From Planctomycetaceae bacterium (lineage in GTDB: Bacteria > Planctomycetota > Planctomycetia > Planctomycetales > Planctomycetaceae), in contig JAIXZD010000374.1 of assembly GCA_027489895.1 (NCBI GenBank), positions 1 through 33,051 on the forward strand: a stretch of DNA of 33,051 nucleotides. The letters run 5' to 3'. Shown here one piece after another: positions 16,578-24,326 of the stretch. The notes below the pieces were generated by a model. The model was not told where the DNA came from. It saw nothing but the letters and a program-made list of their open reading frames with translations, and made no database searches. Made by a program: the position numbers and the translations under genes. Position 1 is the first letter of the stretch; every line of letters starts with the position of its first letter.

Positions 16578-16612
16578 ACTTTTGACTTTTGCCTTTTGAC
16601 TTTTGCCTTCGC
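16578..16612. repeat. TTTTGACTTTTGCC tract downstream of the HtrA-like gene
   Basis: CTTTTGACTTTTGC is repeated twice. It ends 7 bases before the stop codon of the minus-strand gene at 16620. The preceding bases CCCAACCACGCCTGCGTA are shared with the tract at 18335, so the repeat unit is at least 30 bases. Confidence 0.7.
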
Positions 16613-16619
16613 GCAGCGC

Positions 16620-18254
16620 TCACTCCACCACCACCGGCTTCTCCGACCCCAGCCGCGTCAACTTCACCGGGCCCTCGGGCAGCGCCCGACAAATCCTATA
16701 GAACGCTTCCGGCGTCTGTACAGGCTCGTCATTGACGTGCGTGATGAAGTCCCCCGGCTGAATCTCCGCCCGTTCCGCCGCCGACTTCGCCAGCCGCTCC
16801 GTCACTAGCACCGCCTGTGGCACTCTCACCGCCGGCCCCTGGAACCGCTGCTCCTGCGGCATGAACCGGTGCCGCGCCGTCGGAAAGTCGACGACCAATC
16901 CCCGCCACGGCGCATACCGCCGCTTCGTCGCCACAATTCCCTCATCATCTTTCGCCGGCCACTTCCCCACCTCGACCTTAATCGATTGCGGCCGCGGCTC
17001 GTCCCCGTCCACGTTGTCCCCCGGACGAACCACGACCAGCTCCGCCACCTCACCGGGTGCGATCAGCCCGATCTGACGCATCAGGTCCCGGTCCGACAGC
17101 ACCGCCGAGTTGCCAATCGCCACGACCACATCCCGATCTCGCAGACCCGCCCGCTCCGCCGGAGTATTCGACTGCACCGCCTCCACCACCGCAGCCCCCG
17201 GCCGTCGCAACCGCCGCACGATCTCCGCCGTTTCCTCCGTCAGCACTCCTCCGAGCGACACCCCCAGGAACCCGTACTCGACCTCCAGCCCGCTCTCCAG
17301 CGCGCGGATGATTCGTTCCGTCGTGCCATCGACCGGCACCGCAAACCCGGCCGACCGTTCATACCCGTCAATCGCCACCAATGGCGTGGTGATCCCCACC
17401 AACTCTCCCCGCGTGTTGACCAGCGCCCCGCCACTCGTCCCCAGGTCCAGCCGCAGGTCGACATGCAGCAGCGTCCCCAGATGATGGATCGTCTCCCGCC
17501 GGAGCGAATCCGGGTCGAGCCGATGATCGGGCAACTGGGCCGGCTGCCGTGCAATATTCGAGATCATCCCCAGCGCCGCCGAGGCCGACCCATCGCGACC
17601 GATCGCATACGGGTTCCCCAGCCCCACCACGAGCTGCCCCTTCTTGAGCGGCGCACCCGTATACAGCTTGATCGCCGTGATCGGCGGCGGCACCGGCATC
17701 GGCTTGGGCAGGGGGATCGAAATCACGGCCAGATCACTCCGCGGATCGGCCGCGATGATCTTCGCATACTCGAACCGCCGGTTCGGCAGCCGCACCGAGA
17801 GCACGCTCTCGCTCGTCTGCTCGTCCCCCGCAATCGGCCCGCCCCGCACCAGGTGATAGTTGGTCAGAATCAGGGCCGTCTCGGCCACCTGAATCACCAC
17901 CCCCGTCCCGAAATCATTGGGGATATGCCGGGAATCCTCGAGCGACTCGCGATCATCAAACCGCTCGAACCCGTCGATCCGCCGGTCACCAAACCCCACG
18001 CCGCCCGGCAGTCCCGCCCGCGTCCGGCGAGTTCGCGCCACACTCACGACCGACCGCTCGGCCGTCTCAATCAGCCCCACCAGCGACTGCTCCAGCGCCT
18101 CCAGGGGCGAAGCCCCCACCGAAGTCCCCTGAGCCCGCGCCGTGCCAACACTCCAAGGCCCCAATCCCGCCACTGTCAACAACCCGACCACCAGCAGCGC
18201 TCGCGCCACCCGCCCCTCCGGCGACCTCCCGAAGCTCGCCTCTCGAACCCCCAT
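16620..18254 (-). CDS. HtrA/DegP-like serine protease with two PDZ domains
   Basis: 544 residues from the ATG at 18254. A signal peptide with a long basic N-region ends at about Ala41 (VGTARA-Q), so the protein is exported. The trypsin-like domain (about 55-320) shows the triad His134 in TNYHLV, Asp174 in PRSDLAVI and Ser274 in LGTSGGALV, where Thr replaces the more usual Asn before the Ser. PDZ1 is at about 327-412 (YGFLGVSLGG, then NTPAERAGLRDRDVVVAIGN). After an insert, a second PDZ-like domain at about 465-540 contains AERAEIQPGDFITHVNDEPV. It is predicted to work in periplasmic protein quality control. It stands between alaS and a PP2C gene, all minus strand, with gaps of 100-220 bases. 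Confidence 0.93.
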   Translation of the reverse strand: MGVREASFGRSPEGRVARALLVVGLLTVAGLGPWSVGTARAQGTSVGASPLEALEQSLVGLIETAERSVVSVARTRRTRAGLPGGVGFGDRRIDGFERFDDRESLEDSRHIPNDFGTGVVIQVAETALILTNYHLVRGGPIAGDEQTSESVLSVRLPNRRFEYAKIIAADPRSDLAVISIPLPKPMPVPPPITAIKLYTGAPLKKGQLVVGLGNPYAIGRDGSASAALGMISNIARQPAQLPDHRLDPDSLRRETIHHLGTLLHVDLRLDLGTSGGALVNTRGELVGITTPLVAIDGYERSAGFAVPVDGTTERIIRALESGLEVEYGFLGVSLGGVLTEETAEIVRRLRRPGAAVVEAVQSNTPAERAGLRDRDVVVAIGNSAVLSDRDLMRQIGLIAPGEVAELVVVRPGDNVDGDEPRPQSIKVEVGKWPAKDDEGIVATKRRYAPWRGLVVDFPTARHRFMPQEQRFQGPAVRVPQAVLVTERLAKSAAERAEIQPGDFITHVNDEPVQTPEAFYRICRALPEGPVKLTRLGSEKPVVVE

Positions 18255-18265
18255 CGCCGCACCCC

Positions 18266-18294
18266 CACCGACCCCTAACAGGCTCGGCTCGCCT
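18266..18294. repeat. AGGCGAGCCGACCC repeat, inverted copy
   Basis: ACCGACCCCTAACAGGCTCG continues with GCTCGCCTC. It is the reverse complement of the repeat at 11902-11930 with only a few differences, and lies just upstream of the HtrA-like start codon. Confidence 0.6.
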
Positions 18295-18334
18295 CAACAC
18301 GCCCCACCGCACCGGCACCCAACCACGCCTGCGT

Positions 18335-18360
18335 ACTTTTGACTTTTGACTTTTGCCTTG
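18335..18360. repeat. TTTTGACTTTTGCC tract downstream of the PP2C gene
   Basis: Three TTTTGAC/TTTTGCC units end nine bases before the stop of the minus-strand PP2C gene. The 5' flank CCCAACCACGCCTGCGTA is identical to that of the tract at 16578. Confidence 0.7.
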
Positions 18361-18369
18361 GCACCGCCC

Positions 18370-19113
18370 CTATTCCACAAACACCGTCAGACACGTGATG
18401 TTGTCGCGCGATCCGCCAGCCTGCGCCGCGGCGACAATCGCCTCCGCCGTCTTCTGGGCATCCGGCAGCTTCGCCAGCAGCTTGGGCAGCTCCGCCTTCG
18501 GCAACCCGTCGCTCACGCCATCCGAACAGGCCATGAATCGATCGCCCGATTTCAAGGGAATCCACTTCACCTCGACCGGACCCGACCCCTCTTTGCTGCC
18601 CAGATACTTGTACAGCATGTTCTTGTACCGGTGCGTCGAGACTTCCTCTTCGGAGATCGTCCCCGCTTCGACCAGCGCCTGCGCGATCGAATGGTCCGTC
18701 GTCAGTTGCTTGAGGTCGCCGCCCCGCAACAGATAGATCCGACTGTCGCCGACGCCCGCACAGGCCAGGCAATCGCCCGAGCGCACCATCAGCGCGAGCG
18801 TCGTTCCCATGTTTCGCAGGCTCGTGTCGATCTCCGACAGCGCCAGGATCTCGCCATTCGCGTCCTGCACCGCCCGGTCGATCGCTCCGCCCACCGTCGC
18901 CTGCGTTCCGCCCGCAAAATCGACGATCTGTTCCAGCGTGCGCGTCACCAGCTCCACCGCCAGTTGGCTCGCCCGCTCGCCCGCCGATTGACCACCCATC
19001 CCGTCCGCCACAACAAACAGACGGCCCTTGGGATCGGCATGACACCGGTCCTCATTATTCTCGCGGTAGTTCCCGGTGATGCTGTGAGCACCCCAGCGCA
19101 GCTTCATCGGCAC
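18370..19113 (-). CDS. PP2C-type serine/threonine protein phosphatase
   Basis: 247 residues from a GTG at 19113, which has GGAAGG nine bases upstream; an ATG two codons later is possible. All PP2C motifs are present: RENNEDRCHAD with Asp22 near the N-terminus, LFVVADGMGGQSAGE with Asp37-Gly38, GVGDSRIYLLR, MACSDGVSDGL and the final SRDNITCLTVF. The metal-binding aspartates are therefore intact. No membrane or regulatory domain, so it is a stand-alone cytoplasmic catalytic domain, the form that usually opposes Hanks-type kinases in bacteria. No kinase gene is in the window. The HtrA-like gene follows on the same strand after 115 bases of repeats. Confidence 0.95.
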   Translation of the reverse strand: MPMKLRWGAHSITGNYRENNEDRCHADPKGRLFVVADGMGGQSAGERASQLAVELVTRTLEQIVDFAGGTQATVGGAIDRAVQDANGEILALSEIDTSLRNMGTTLALMVRSGDCLACAGVGDSRIYLLRGGDLKQLTTDHSIAQALVEAGTISEEEVSTHRYKNMLYKYLGSKEGSGPVEVKWIPLKSGDRFMACSDGVSDGLPKAELPKLLAKLPDAQKTAEAIVAAAQAGGSRDNITCLTVFVE

Positions 19114-19194
19114 AGATGACTACCTTCCCGTTTCGATCCCACGCAAGCTCACCCGCAGCGCCGCCACAAAACAGCACCCAACCCACCGCTTGCG

Positions 19195-19227
19195 TACTTT
19201 TGACGTTTCACTTTTGACTTTTGCCTT
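19195..19227. repeat. TTTTGACTTTTGCC tract overlapping a stop codon
   Basis: ACTTTTGACGTTTCACTTTTG continues with ACTTTTGCC. The minus-strand deacetylase gene ends inside it: its last residues KSQK and the stop codon (19208-19210) are encoded by the tract. Confidence 0.7.
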
Positions 19228-19966
19228 GCGCCAGCTCCAGCCCCATCCAGCCCATCAGGTCGCCGGTTCCCAGCGTCGTCGAGGCATACAAGAGCTCACC
19301 GGCATCAAACCCCGCACATCCGCCCAGGTAGCGGTTTTGCCCCTCCACCGTGCGAAACAGCCGCTCTTTCGTGGGCGGAAACTGTGTCTTGTAGGCGCGG
19401 ATCGACTCCAATTTTATCGACAACGTCTCGGAGATATCCACGACGAAGTGCCCCGCGACCGGCGGGATTTGAAGATTCCCAAACCCCAGCGGATACCAGA
19501 GTTGCTTCGACACCGTATGCACCGGCAGCCCGTCGAACTGCGTCTCCCACTTCGACAGCCGCGAGTAAAACACCGCCGCATCCGTAATGTGGACCGCGAC
19601 CTCATGGTCAGGCGAGGCAAGCGGCGTCTTCTGCGCAATCCCTAACACCAGTTTCGGTCGATACAACCGGAATATCTTCGCCAGAGCGACCCGCGCCTCG
19701 AACGTGTCGAACAGCCGCCGGTTCGGCAGGTCGAGCGTCTTCCGCACCGCGACCCCCAGAATTCGCGCCGCTTCGCCTGCTTCCGCGAGTCGCACCTCGG
19801 GACCCGGGCTGCCAGGCGTTGGCTCGCCATCGGTCAAATCGACCATCCCCACGCGGTAGCCCTGCTGGACCAGTCGCGCCAGCGTCCCTCCGACCGCAAT
19901 CTCCAGATCATCCGGATGCGCCCCGACCGCAATCACATCCAATGGCTCGGGCAGTTCGATCGACAT
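19208..19966 (-). CDS. PIG-L family deacetylase, BshB1-like
   Basis: 252 residues from the ATG at 19966; the open frame continues 26 codons upstream without family similarity. The zinc-binding PIG-L motif AHPDD is at residues 16-20 ([20 protein letters not shown]), and a further metal-ligand region [20 protein letters not shown] follows. [20 protein letters not shown] and the C-terminal [18 protein letters not shown] fit the bacillithiol biosynthesis deacetylase BshB1 subgroup, which removes the acetyl group from GlcNAc-malate. No bshA or bshC gene is in the window, so that pathway is not proven; another N-acetylglucosaminyl conjugate is possible. The C-terminal KSQK comes from repeat DNA. 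Confidence 0.9.
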   Translation of the reverse strand: MSIELPEPLDVIAVGAHPDDLEIAVGGTLARLVQQGYRVGMVDLTDGEPTPGSPGPEVRLAEAGEAARILGVAVRKTLDLPNRRLFDTFEARVALAKIFRLYRPKLVLGIAQKTPLASPDHEVAVHITDAAVFYSRLSKWETQFDGLPVHTVSKQLWYPLGFGNLQIPPVAGHFVVDISETLSIKLESIRAYKTQFPPTKERLFRTVEGQNRYLGGCAGFDAGELLYASTTLGTGDLMGWMGLELAQGKSQK

Positions 19967-20197
19967 AACACCGCACACCCAGAACGAAAAAACCCCTGCC
20001 ACCTCGACAACCCATTCAACCCGCACCACTCCGCCCAAACACACACTCCCAAGCAGTGTACCGCCCCCACCTCCCAGCCGTCATCCTCCCCCGCGCCCCA
20101 CCTCGAGCACACTCCGCCGCATCACCTCAAATCATGACCTAACTTTTCCTCATCAGCCCCCGTCCGCGCGCCGTCCACCGTCAACCAGGCAAACCCA

Positions 20198-20231
20198 ACC
20201 TTTGCCTTTTTCCCTTGTCCCTTTGCCTTGC
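20198..20231. repeat. Diverged TTTGCC-type tract upstream of the HAMP-like gene
   Basis: ACCTTTGCCTTTTTCCCTTG continues with TCCCTTTGCCTTG. It is related to the other TTTTGACTTTTGCC tracts but lies ahead of a plus-strand start codon (ATG at 20241). The rest of the 19967-20240 gap shows no clear signal. Confidence 0.5.
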
Positions 20232-20240
20232 GCAGCCCCT

Positions 20241-20801
20241 ATGTCCTACTCGCGCACTCTGCCTCGCCACGCTCTCTACGTCTGCCCGAAATTTCAGGGC
20301 CGCGTGTTGCTGCAGGTCTCCTTCTATTGGCTGGCCTACCACTTTCTCCTCTGGAACCTGCTGTTCATCGTCCGCTACGTGGAAGTGCAGAGCGAAGCCG
20401 GGGGGCAGGGGTTGCAGCGGCCGCTGATCGATCTTTACGCCGAGTTCGCCCGCGGCCACATGCTCATCGTCTGGTGCGCGCTGGGTGTATTGCCGCTGGT
20501 CCTGTGGGACGTGCTCAAGCTGACGCATCGCATCGCCGGGCCGCTCAGCCGCTTCCGGGCGACGCTCCAGGCCCTGACCGCAGGCCGCCATGTGCCGTTC
20601 GTCCGCATCCGCAAAGACGACCTCCTCCACGAGTTCGAGCAGGACTTCAACGCCTACCTCGCGCAGCTCGAAGCCCGCACCCAGCCACCCACCCCAACGC
20701 CCTGTACCCCGGCGCCAGAACCAATCGCTCCGCCTCTCGCCGAGACTCAAGCCATCGACCTCGCCGAGCTCGACCTCCTGCTCGCTACCAAACAGCCGTA
20801 G
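20241..20801 (+). CDS. Small membrane protein with HAMP-like domain
   Basis: 186 residues from the ATG at 20241. Two membrane segments are visible, about 22-45 (VSFYWLAYHFLLWNLLFIV) and about 73-93 (MLIVWCALGVLPLVLWDVL). Directly after the second lies a HAMP-like stretch: HRIAGPLSRFRATLQALTAG, then VPFVRIRKDDLLHEFEQDFN (about 96-137). The remaining roughly 45 residues are Pro-rich and then acidic. In sensors, HAMP relays a signal from the membrane to an output domain; here no kinase, methyl-accepting or cyclase domain follows. It may work through a partner protein. Its TAG stop is part of a palindromic repeat, so loss of a longer C-terminus cannot be excluded, although the sequence after it shows no such domain. 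Confidence 0.78.
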   Translation: MSYSRTLPRHALYVCPKFQGRVLLQVSFYWLAYHFLLWNLLFIVRYVEVQSEAGGQGLQRPLIDLYAEFARGHMLIVWCALGVLPLVLWDVLKLTHRIAGPLSRFRATLQALTAGRHVPFVRIRKDDLLHEFEQDFNAYLAQLEARTQPPTPTPCTPAPEPIAPPLAETQAIDLAELDLLLATKQP

Positions 20802-20953
20802 GGTGGGCACTGCCCACCAATGCTCACCGGCGTTCGAGCACCAAACGGCATTTCTTACCGCAGGTTGGCAAGAAGTGGTGAAATACGATGGTGAGCGAAA
20901 GAAATGCGAATCAGTCGACGATCACCGGTGAGCCAAGGTGGGCAGTGCCCACC
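20798..20953. repeat. Two GTAGGGTGGGCA palindromes
   Basis: GGTGGGCA-C-TGCCCACC at 20802-20818 and GGTGGGCA-G-TGCCCACC at 20937-20953 frame 118 bases without a gene. The first is preceded by GTAG, whose TAG is the stop codon of the HAMP-like gene. Both are followed by a GCTCACC motif, as is the copy at 12797. Confidence 0.8.
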
Positions 20954-21002
20954 CGACAGTCTGCCCGCCAGCGCTCACCAACAATGCCAACCAGACCGCC
21001 CC

Positions 21003-21035
21003 ACTTTTGACTTTTGCCTTTTGACTTTTGACTTG
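21003..21035. repeat. TTTTGACTTTTGCC tract downstream of the prephenate dehydrogenase gene
   Basis: ACTTTTGACTTTTGCC continues with TTTTGACTTTTGACTTG. It ends 15 bases before the stop codon of the minus-strand gene at 21051. Confidence 0.7.
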
Positions 21036-21050
21036 CTCGGTCAGGAGCGG

Positions 21051-21914
21051 CTACACCAGCTTCTGCCGGTGGTACTGCGCTTCGGTGAGCAGCCGCTGCA
21101 ACTGCCGTTCATCGCCCGAATCGATCGCCCGCCGATAGTGCTGCAGCACATCCATTAGCGCCGCCAGCGACTCCAGCACCGGCCCGCGGTTCGTCAAAAA
21201 AATCGCCGTCCACAGCGCGGGGTCGCCCAGCGCGATCCGCGTCGTATCGCGAAACCCGCTCGCGGCAAACGCCGCTAGTCTTGGCTCCAACAGTTGCGCC
21301 ACCGCCGCGGCCGCCAGGTGCGGTAGATGACTTGTCACAGCCAGCGTCTCGTCATGCTCGGCCGGCGACATCGTCGCCACCCGCATCCCCAGGCTCTGCC
21401 AGAACGACCCCACCCGATCGACTCCCGCGGCCGTATTGTTCGGCCGAGGGGTCACCACGCAGACGCGATCCCGAAACAGATCGGCCCGGCCATGCTCGGC
21501 GCCCTGCTTATCTGACCCGGCAATCGGGTGCGATCCGACAAACTCGACCCGCTCGCCCGCCAGCTCATACAGCTCGTCGCAGAGGATCGCCTTGGTACTG
21601 CCCACGTCGGTGATCAGCGTGCCCGGCTGACAGGCCTCGCTGATGAGAGCCACCCCGGGCACGATCTGATCGACTGGCGTGCAGAAGACGAGCAGGTCGC
21701 ACGCCATCGCCGCCTCCTGCGGATCGAGCGTCCACTTGTGCAGTTGACCGCGATCAACCGCCGCCTGGAGCCTGGCGGCATTTCGCCCGACACCCCACAC
21801 CTCGACCTCGGGCCGCCGCGCCCGCAGCGCCGCCCCAATCGACCCGCCTAGCAGGCCAACTCCATAAATCGCCACCCGGCGAAACAGCGGTACATCAGAG
21901 GGTGCGGCGTTCAT
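21051..21914 (-). CDS. tyrA: Prephenate/arogenate dehydrogenase (TyrA family)
   Basis: 287 residues from the ATG at 21914. It oxidatively decarboxylates prephenate (or arogenate) on the way to tyrosine, using NAD(P)+. The nucleotide-binding loop VAIYGVGLLGGSIGAALRA is at about residues 14-32. Other family features are CTPVDQIVPGV, ITDVGSTKAILCDEL, the substrate-site segment VGSHPIAGSDKQGAEHGRAD with the catalytic-region His, and VTSHLPHLAAAAVA. There is no chorismate mutase or ACT domain, so it is the short monofunctional form. A repeat-filled gap follows on the 5' side. Cofactor and substrate preference cannot be told from sequence. Confidence 0.93.
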   Translation of the reverse strand: MNAAPSDVPLFRRVAIYGVGLLGGSIGAALRARRPEVEVWGVGRNAARLQAAVDRGQLHKWTLDPQEAAMACDLLVFCTPVDQIVPGVALISEACQPGTLITDVGSTKAILCDELYELAGERVEFVGSHPIAGSDKQGAEHGRADLFRDRVCVVTPRPNNTAAGVDRVGSFWQSLGMRVATMSPAEHDETLAVTSHLPHLAAAAVAQLLEPRLAAFAASGFRDTTRIALGDPALWTAIFLTNRGPVLESLAALMDVLQHYRRAIDSGDERQLQRLLTEAQYHRQKLV

Positions 21915-21980
21915 CCCCGCAGTCTACCGCGCACCCCTCCCGCAAACCAAACCGACCCGGCCCATCAGGGGCTTTGCTCA

Positions 21981-22292
21981 CCACCAAGGCACAAAGACAC
22001 CAAGGAAAGGCAAGGGGTGTGCCATGCTTGCACCGCTTCGGGGCAAGCATGCCAAACATGGGACGGCGCAGCTCTCACCAGGACCGCGTTCTTCCTGAAA
22101 CTCGACGACGAAGAGAGTCGAGAGCCGCTCGCATGCCTGCCCCGCAAAGCCGGTGCAAGCATGGCACCTCGAAATCAAACCATTGTTCCCCGCTTCAACT
22201 GTTCTCCGCCTCAACTGTTCTCCGCCTCAACAAGGCAAAAGCCCTGGCCCCCCTTGTTCTTGCCTTTCCTTGGTGCCTTTGTGCCTTGGTGG
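21981..22292. mobile_element. Composite element: 34-base inverted arms around a BIME-like module
   Basis: The left arm 21981-22014 (CCACCAAGGCACAAAGACAC and 14 more bases) and the right arm 22259-22292 are inverted repeats with one mismatch in 34. They enclose BIME-like copy B (22018-22167) and a tandem duplication. At 312 bases with no coding capacity it has the outline of a MITE, but no target-site duplication was confirmed. Confidence 0.5.
22018..22167. repeat. BIME-like module, copy B
   Basis: It starts TGTGCCATGCTTGCACCG and ends CCGGTGCAAGCATGGCAC, a perfect terminal inverted repeat of about 17 bases. Each terminus also folds on itself (CATGCTTGC with GCAAGCATG on the left). It matches copy A at 2524-2671 at both ends; the spacers are diverged but of equal length. 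Confidence 0.78.
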
Positions 22293-22307
22293 TTCCCTCC
22301 CTCCACC

Positions 22308-23315
22308 TCACCCGGTCACGATCGGCCCTGTCTCGACCGCTTCAAAATCCTTCCCTTTGATCCGCTTGAGCGTCCCGATCGCCTCGTCGTCCCACTTGGG
22401 GTTCGGTGCCCCCGAGACGAACCAGTCGCCACCGTTGTCTGCCAGAAGCATCCCGTACGTCTTGAGTGCCCGAATGACCACGAGCGCCTCCTTGGGAAAC
22501 TTCGCTTCGGGGAAATCTGCCCGCAGCCGCATCCGCAGACCCATGGGCGGCAGATGGTTTTCCTTCGAGCGGCTCGCCCAGTGCGTGGCCGGGGCGATGT
22601 AGCCCCGTTGCGTCTTGCGACAGGTGAACCGCAGCGCGTGGCGAATCTCGCCTGCTTCCATCACCTCGTCATAGCGGACCAGTCCCGGAAAAACCGGCAG
22701 CCCCGCCGCATCGGCCGAGGTCCACCCCGCCGGTCGGAGCGCGTTCGAACTGAGATCGAACACCGCGCCCGACCCGGCTCGATACCCGTCCCCGTCGCGA
22801 TACGTGCTGAATGTCTCGTACAGTTTTTTGTTCGCGACATCGACCACGAGAATATGTCGGTCGCCTTCGCTCGCGTCTCCGCCTTCGATCGGTGCGTCGA
22901 GCGGAATGGGGTAGGGGCCGGGATCGCTTTCCTCGGCGTATTCAAACCGGACCGGCACCCGCTTCTGCGTGGGCCCCACCACGACATACGGAATCCCCGA
23001 GGGGACACCCTGCCAGGTCGTCCCGTAGTCGGGGTGCAGTGGCCGATCGACCCCGATCGACTTCACAAACGCCGCCGAGTTCTTATGGACGGGTCGTTTG
23101 GAAATGTCCTGGTTCCAGGGATTGTCAGCCGGAAAAATCTCAACCGCGCCAAACTCCGTGCGCAGCACCGGCCCCGTCCGCGCCGCAGGCGGTGCCGCCC
23201 CGACCGAACCCGTCAGCAACCCGAGTCCCGAACCGGCCACCCCCCGCAACCAGGCCCGCCGCGTCATCTCCCGCACCAAGTCATCCCAGCCAAGTTCGAT
23301 GTCGTCTGGTCTCAT
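22308..23315 (-). CDS. Tat-exported conserved protein of unknown function
   Basis: 335 residues from the ATG at 23315, which has GGGGGAG nine bases upstream. A twin-arginine type signal is visible: TRRAWLRGVAGSGLGLLTGS, ending near VGAAPPA at about residue 45. The mature protein resembles uncharacterised secreted proteins of several phyla, with the conserved stretches NPWNQDISKRPVHKNSAAFV, EESDPGPYPIPLDAPIEGG, DRHILVVDVANKKLYETF, SNALRPAGWTSADAAGLPVF and PATHWASRSKENHLPPMGLR. The many aromatic and Asp/Asn residues suggest a carbohydrate- or envelope-related fold, but no catalytic motif is recognised. It is divergent from the ECF sigma gene, with 215 bases between that hold both promoters; neither is obvious. 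Confidence 0.85.
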   Translation of the reverse strand: MRPDDIELGWDDLVREMTRRAWLRGVAGSGLGLLTGSVGAAPPAARTGPVLRTEFGAVEIFPADNPWNQDISKRPVHKNSAAFVKSIGVDRPLHPDYGTTWQGVPSGIPYVVVGPTQKRVPVRFEYAEESDPGPYPIPLDAPIEGGDASEGDRHILVVDVANKKLYETFSTYRDGDGYRAGSGAVFDLSSNALRPAGWTSADAAGLPVFPGLVRYDEVMEAGEIRHALRFTCRKTQRGYIAPATHWASRSKENHLPPMGLRMRLRADFPEAKFPKEALVVIRALKTYGMLLADNGGDWFVSGAPNPKWDDEAIGTLKRIKGKDFEAVETGPIVTG

Positions 23316-23530
23316 GGTTCGATGCTCCCCCCGGCGAACTCGTTTTGCCCGATTCCCTGTCGTTGGTCGGCGTTGATACGATACGGAGTCGAAGGTTCCT
23401 GTCGAAAGGCTCGTCCTGTGTGGTGTACCGCCCGCGGCGATCAAACCTGGGTAACCGCCGCTCGTGCCGGGTCAATCTGTCTGTAGCCTGAACTCTGTCG
23501 CCGGCTTGTGGAATCTTCGGACCTGACGCC

Positions 23531-24148
23531 ATGCCGACCGCCCCGCTCGATCGAGACCCGTCACCGTCGAACCGGCCGGGGGCGGGAAGGGCGGGGGACG
23601 AGGCTTCCGCCCGGTTTGGGTCCGCTGAACTGGTCGCGGGCGATCGGGCGGCGTTCGAGCAGGTGGTGGCCGAGCATCAGGCGGCGATTCATGCGTTCCT
23701 CCGGGCCCGGTTGTTTCAGGCGACCGACGCCGACGACCTGGCCCAGGAAGTCTTTCTGCGGTTTTACATCGCCCGGGCCCGGTTCGACACGGCCCAGATG
23801 ATCCGCCCCTGGCTGCTCGGCATTGCGCGGAACTTGCTGCGGGAGCATGCCCGCAAGACACGCCGGCATCGCGAAACGGCCTGGACGGAGTTGTGCCTGG
23901 AGCTGGAGGAACTGCTCCCCGCCACCGAAGGGCTGTACGACGATGCGCTGGGGTATTTGTCGGGCTGTCTGGAAGAATTGGGCGAGAGTGCGCGGGAGGC
24001 GTTGCATCAGCATTACGGTCACAGCCGGAAGCTGGCCGAGATCGGGCAACGCCTGAAACGGAGTGAGGGGGCGGTCAAATTGTTGATCTTTCGGGCGCGG
24101 CAGGCACTGAAACGCTGTCTGGCGCACAAGTTAGGACCGGGGGGATAG
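23531..24148 (+). CDS. ECF-type RNA polymerase sigma factor
   Basis: 205 residues from the ATG at 23531. After a roughly 30-residue unstructured N-terminus, region 2 (about 40-110) is clear: AFEQVVAEHQAAIHAFLRAR, then TDADDLAQEVFLRFYIARAR (the core-binding/-10 part) and IRPWLLGIARNLLREHARKT. Region 4 (about 145-198) has the helix-turn-helix SRKLAEIGQRLKRSEGAVKL followed by LIFRARQALKRCL. There is no sigma 3 domain, so it is a group IV factor. The next gene, 178 bases downstream on the same strand, encodes a very large single-pass protein that is probably its membrane partner. Composition is G-rich in the coding strand, unlike plus-strand genes to the left. Confidence 0.94.
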   Translation: MPTAPLDRDPSPSNRPGAGRAGDEASARFGSAELVAGDRAAFEQVVAEHQAAIHAFLRARLFQATDADDLAQEVFLRFYIARARFDTAQMIRPWLLGIARNLLREHARKTRRHRETAWTELCLELEELLPATEGLYDDALGYLSGCLEELGESAREALHQHYGHSRKLAEIGQRLKRSEGAVKLLIFRARQALKRCLAHKLGPGG

Positions 24149-24284
24149 ATCGAGTCCCAAGACGGAAGGGGACGAAAACATCGCCTCGCGCGCAATAAAC
24201 CCCTGTGGGGTAGAAGGGGCCGTGTCAGAGGTGGTCGGGGCGTGACGCGAGATTGGGTGCAGAGGATCGGAATCAGACGGGGAT

Positions 24285-24321
24285 GAGAGACTGGGACGAG
24301 AGACTGGGACGAGAGACGGGG
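24285..24321 (+). repeat. Tandem 13-base repeat ahead of the giant gene
   Basis: GAGAGACTGGGAC occurs twice head to tail, followed by a partial third unit GAGAGACGGGG. It ends five bases before the ATG at 24327 and contains AGAGACGGGG, so the repeat includes the likely ribosome-binding region. Copy-number change here could alter translation of the downstream gene; this is speculative. Confidence 0.6.
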
Positions 24322-24326
24322 TTGCG

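Larger units (their letters stand above)
21915..22307. other. Intergenic region of 393 bases filled by a composite repeat
   Basis: No credible gene. Most of it is the element at 21981-22292. Inside its right half is a 16-base tandem duplication, CAACTGTTCTCCGCCT, twice in a row around 22196-22228. Open frames through this region are repeat translations. Confidence 0.7.

Noticed and set aside
22017-23486. 489-codon plus-strand frame
   Set aside because: Starts in the composite repeat and then runs antisense to the Tat-exported protein.
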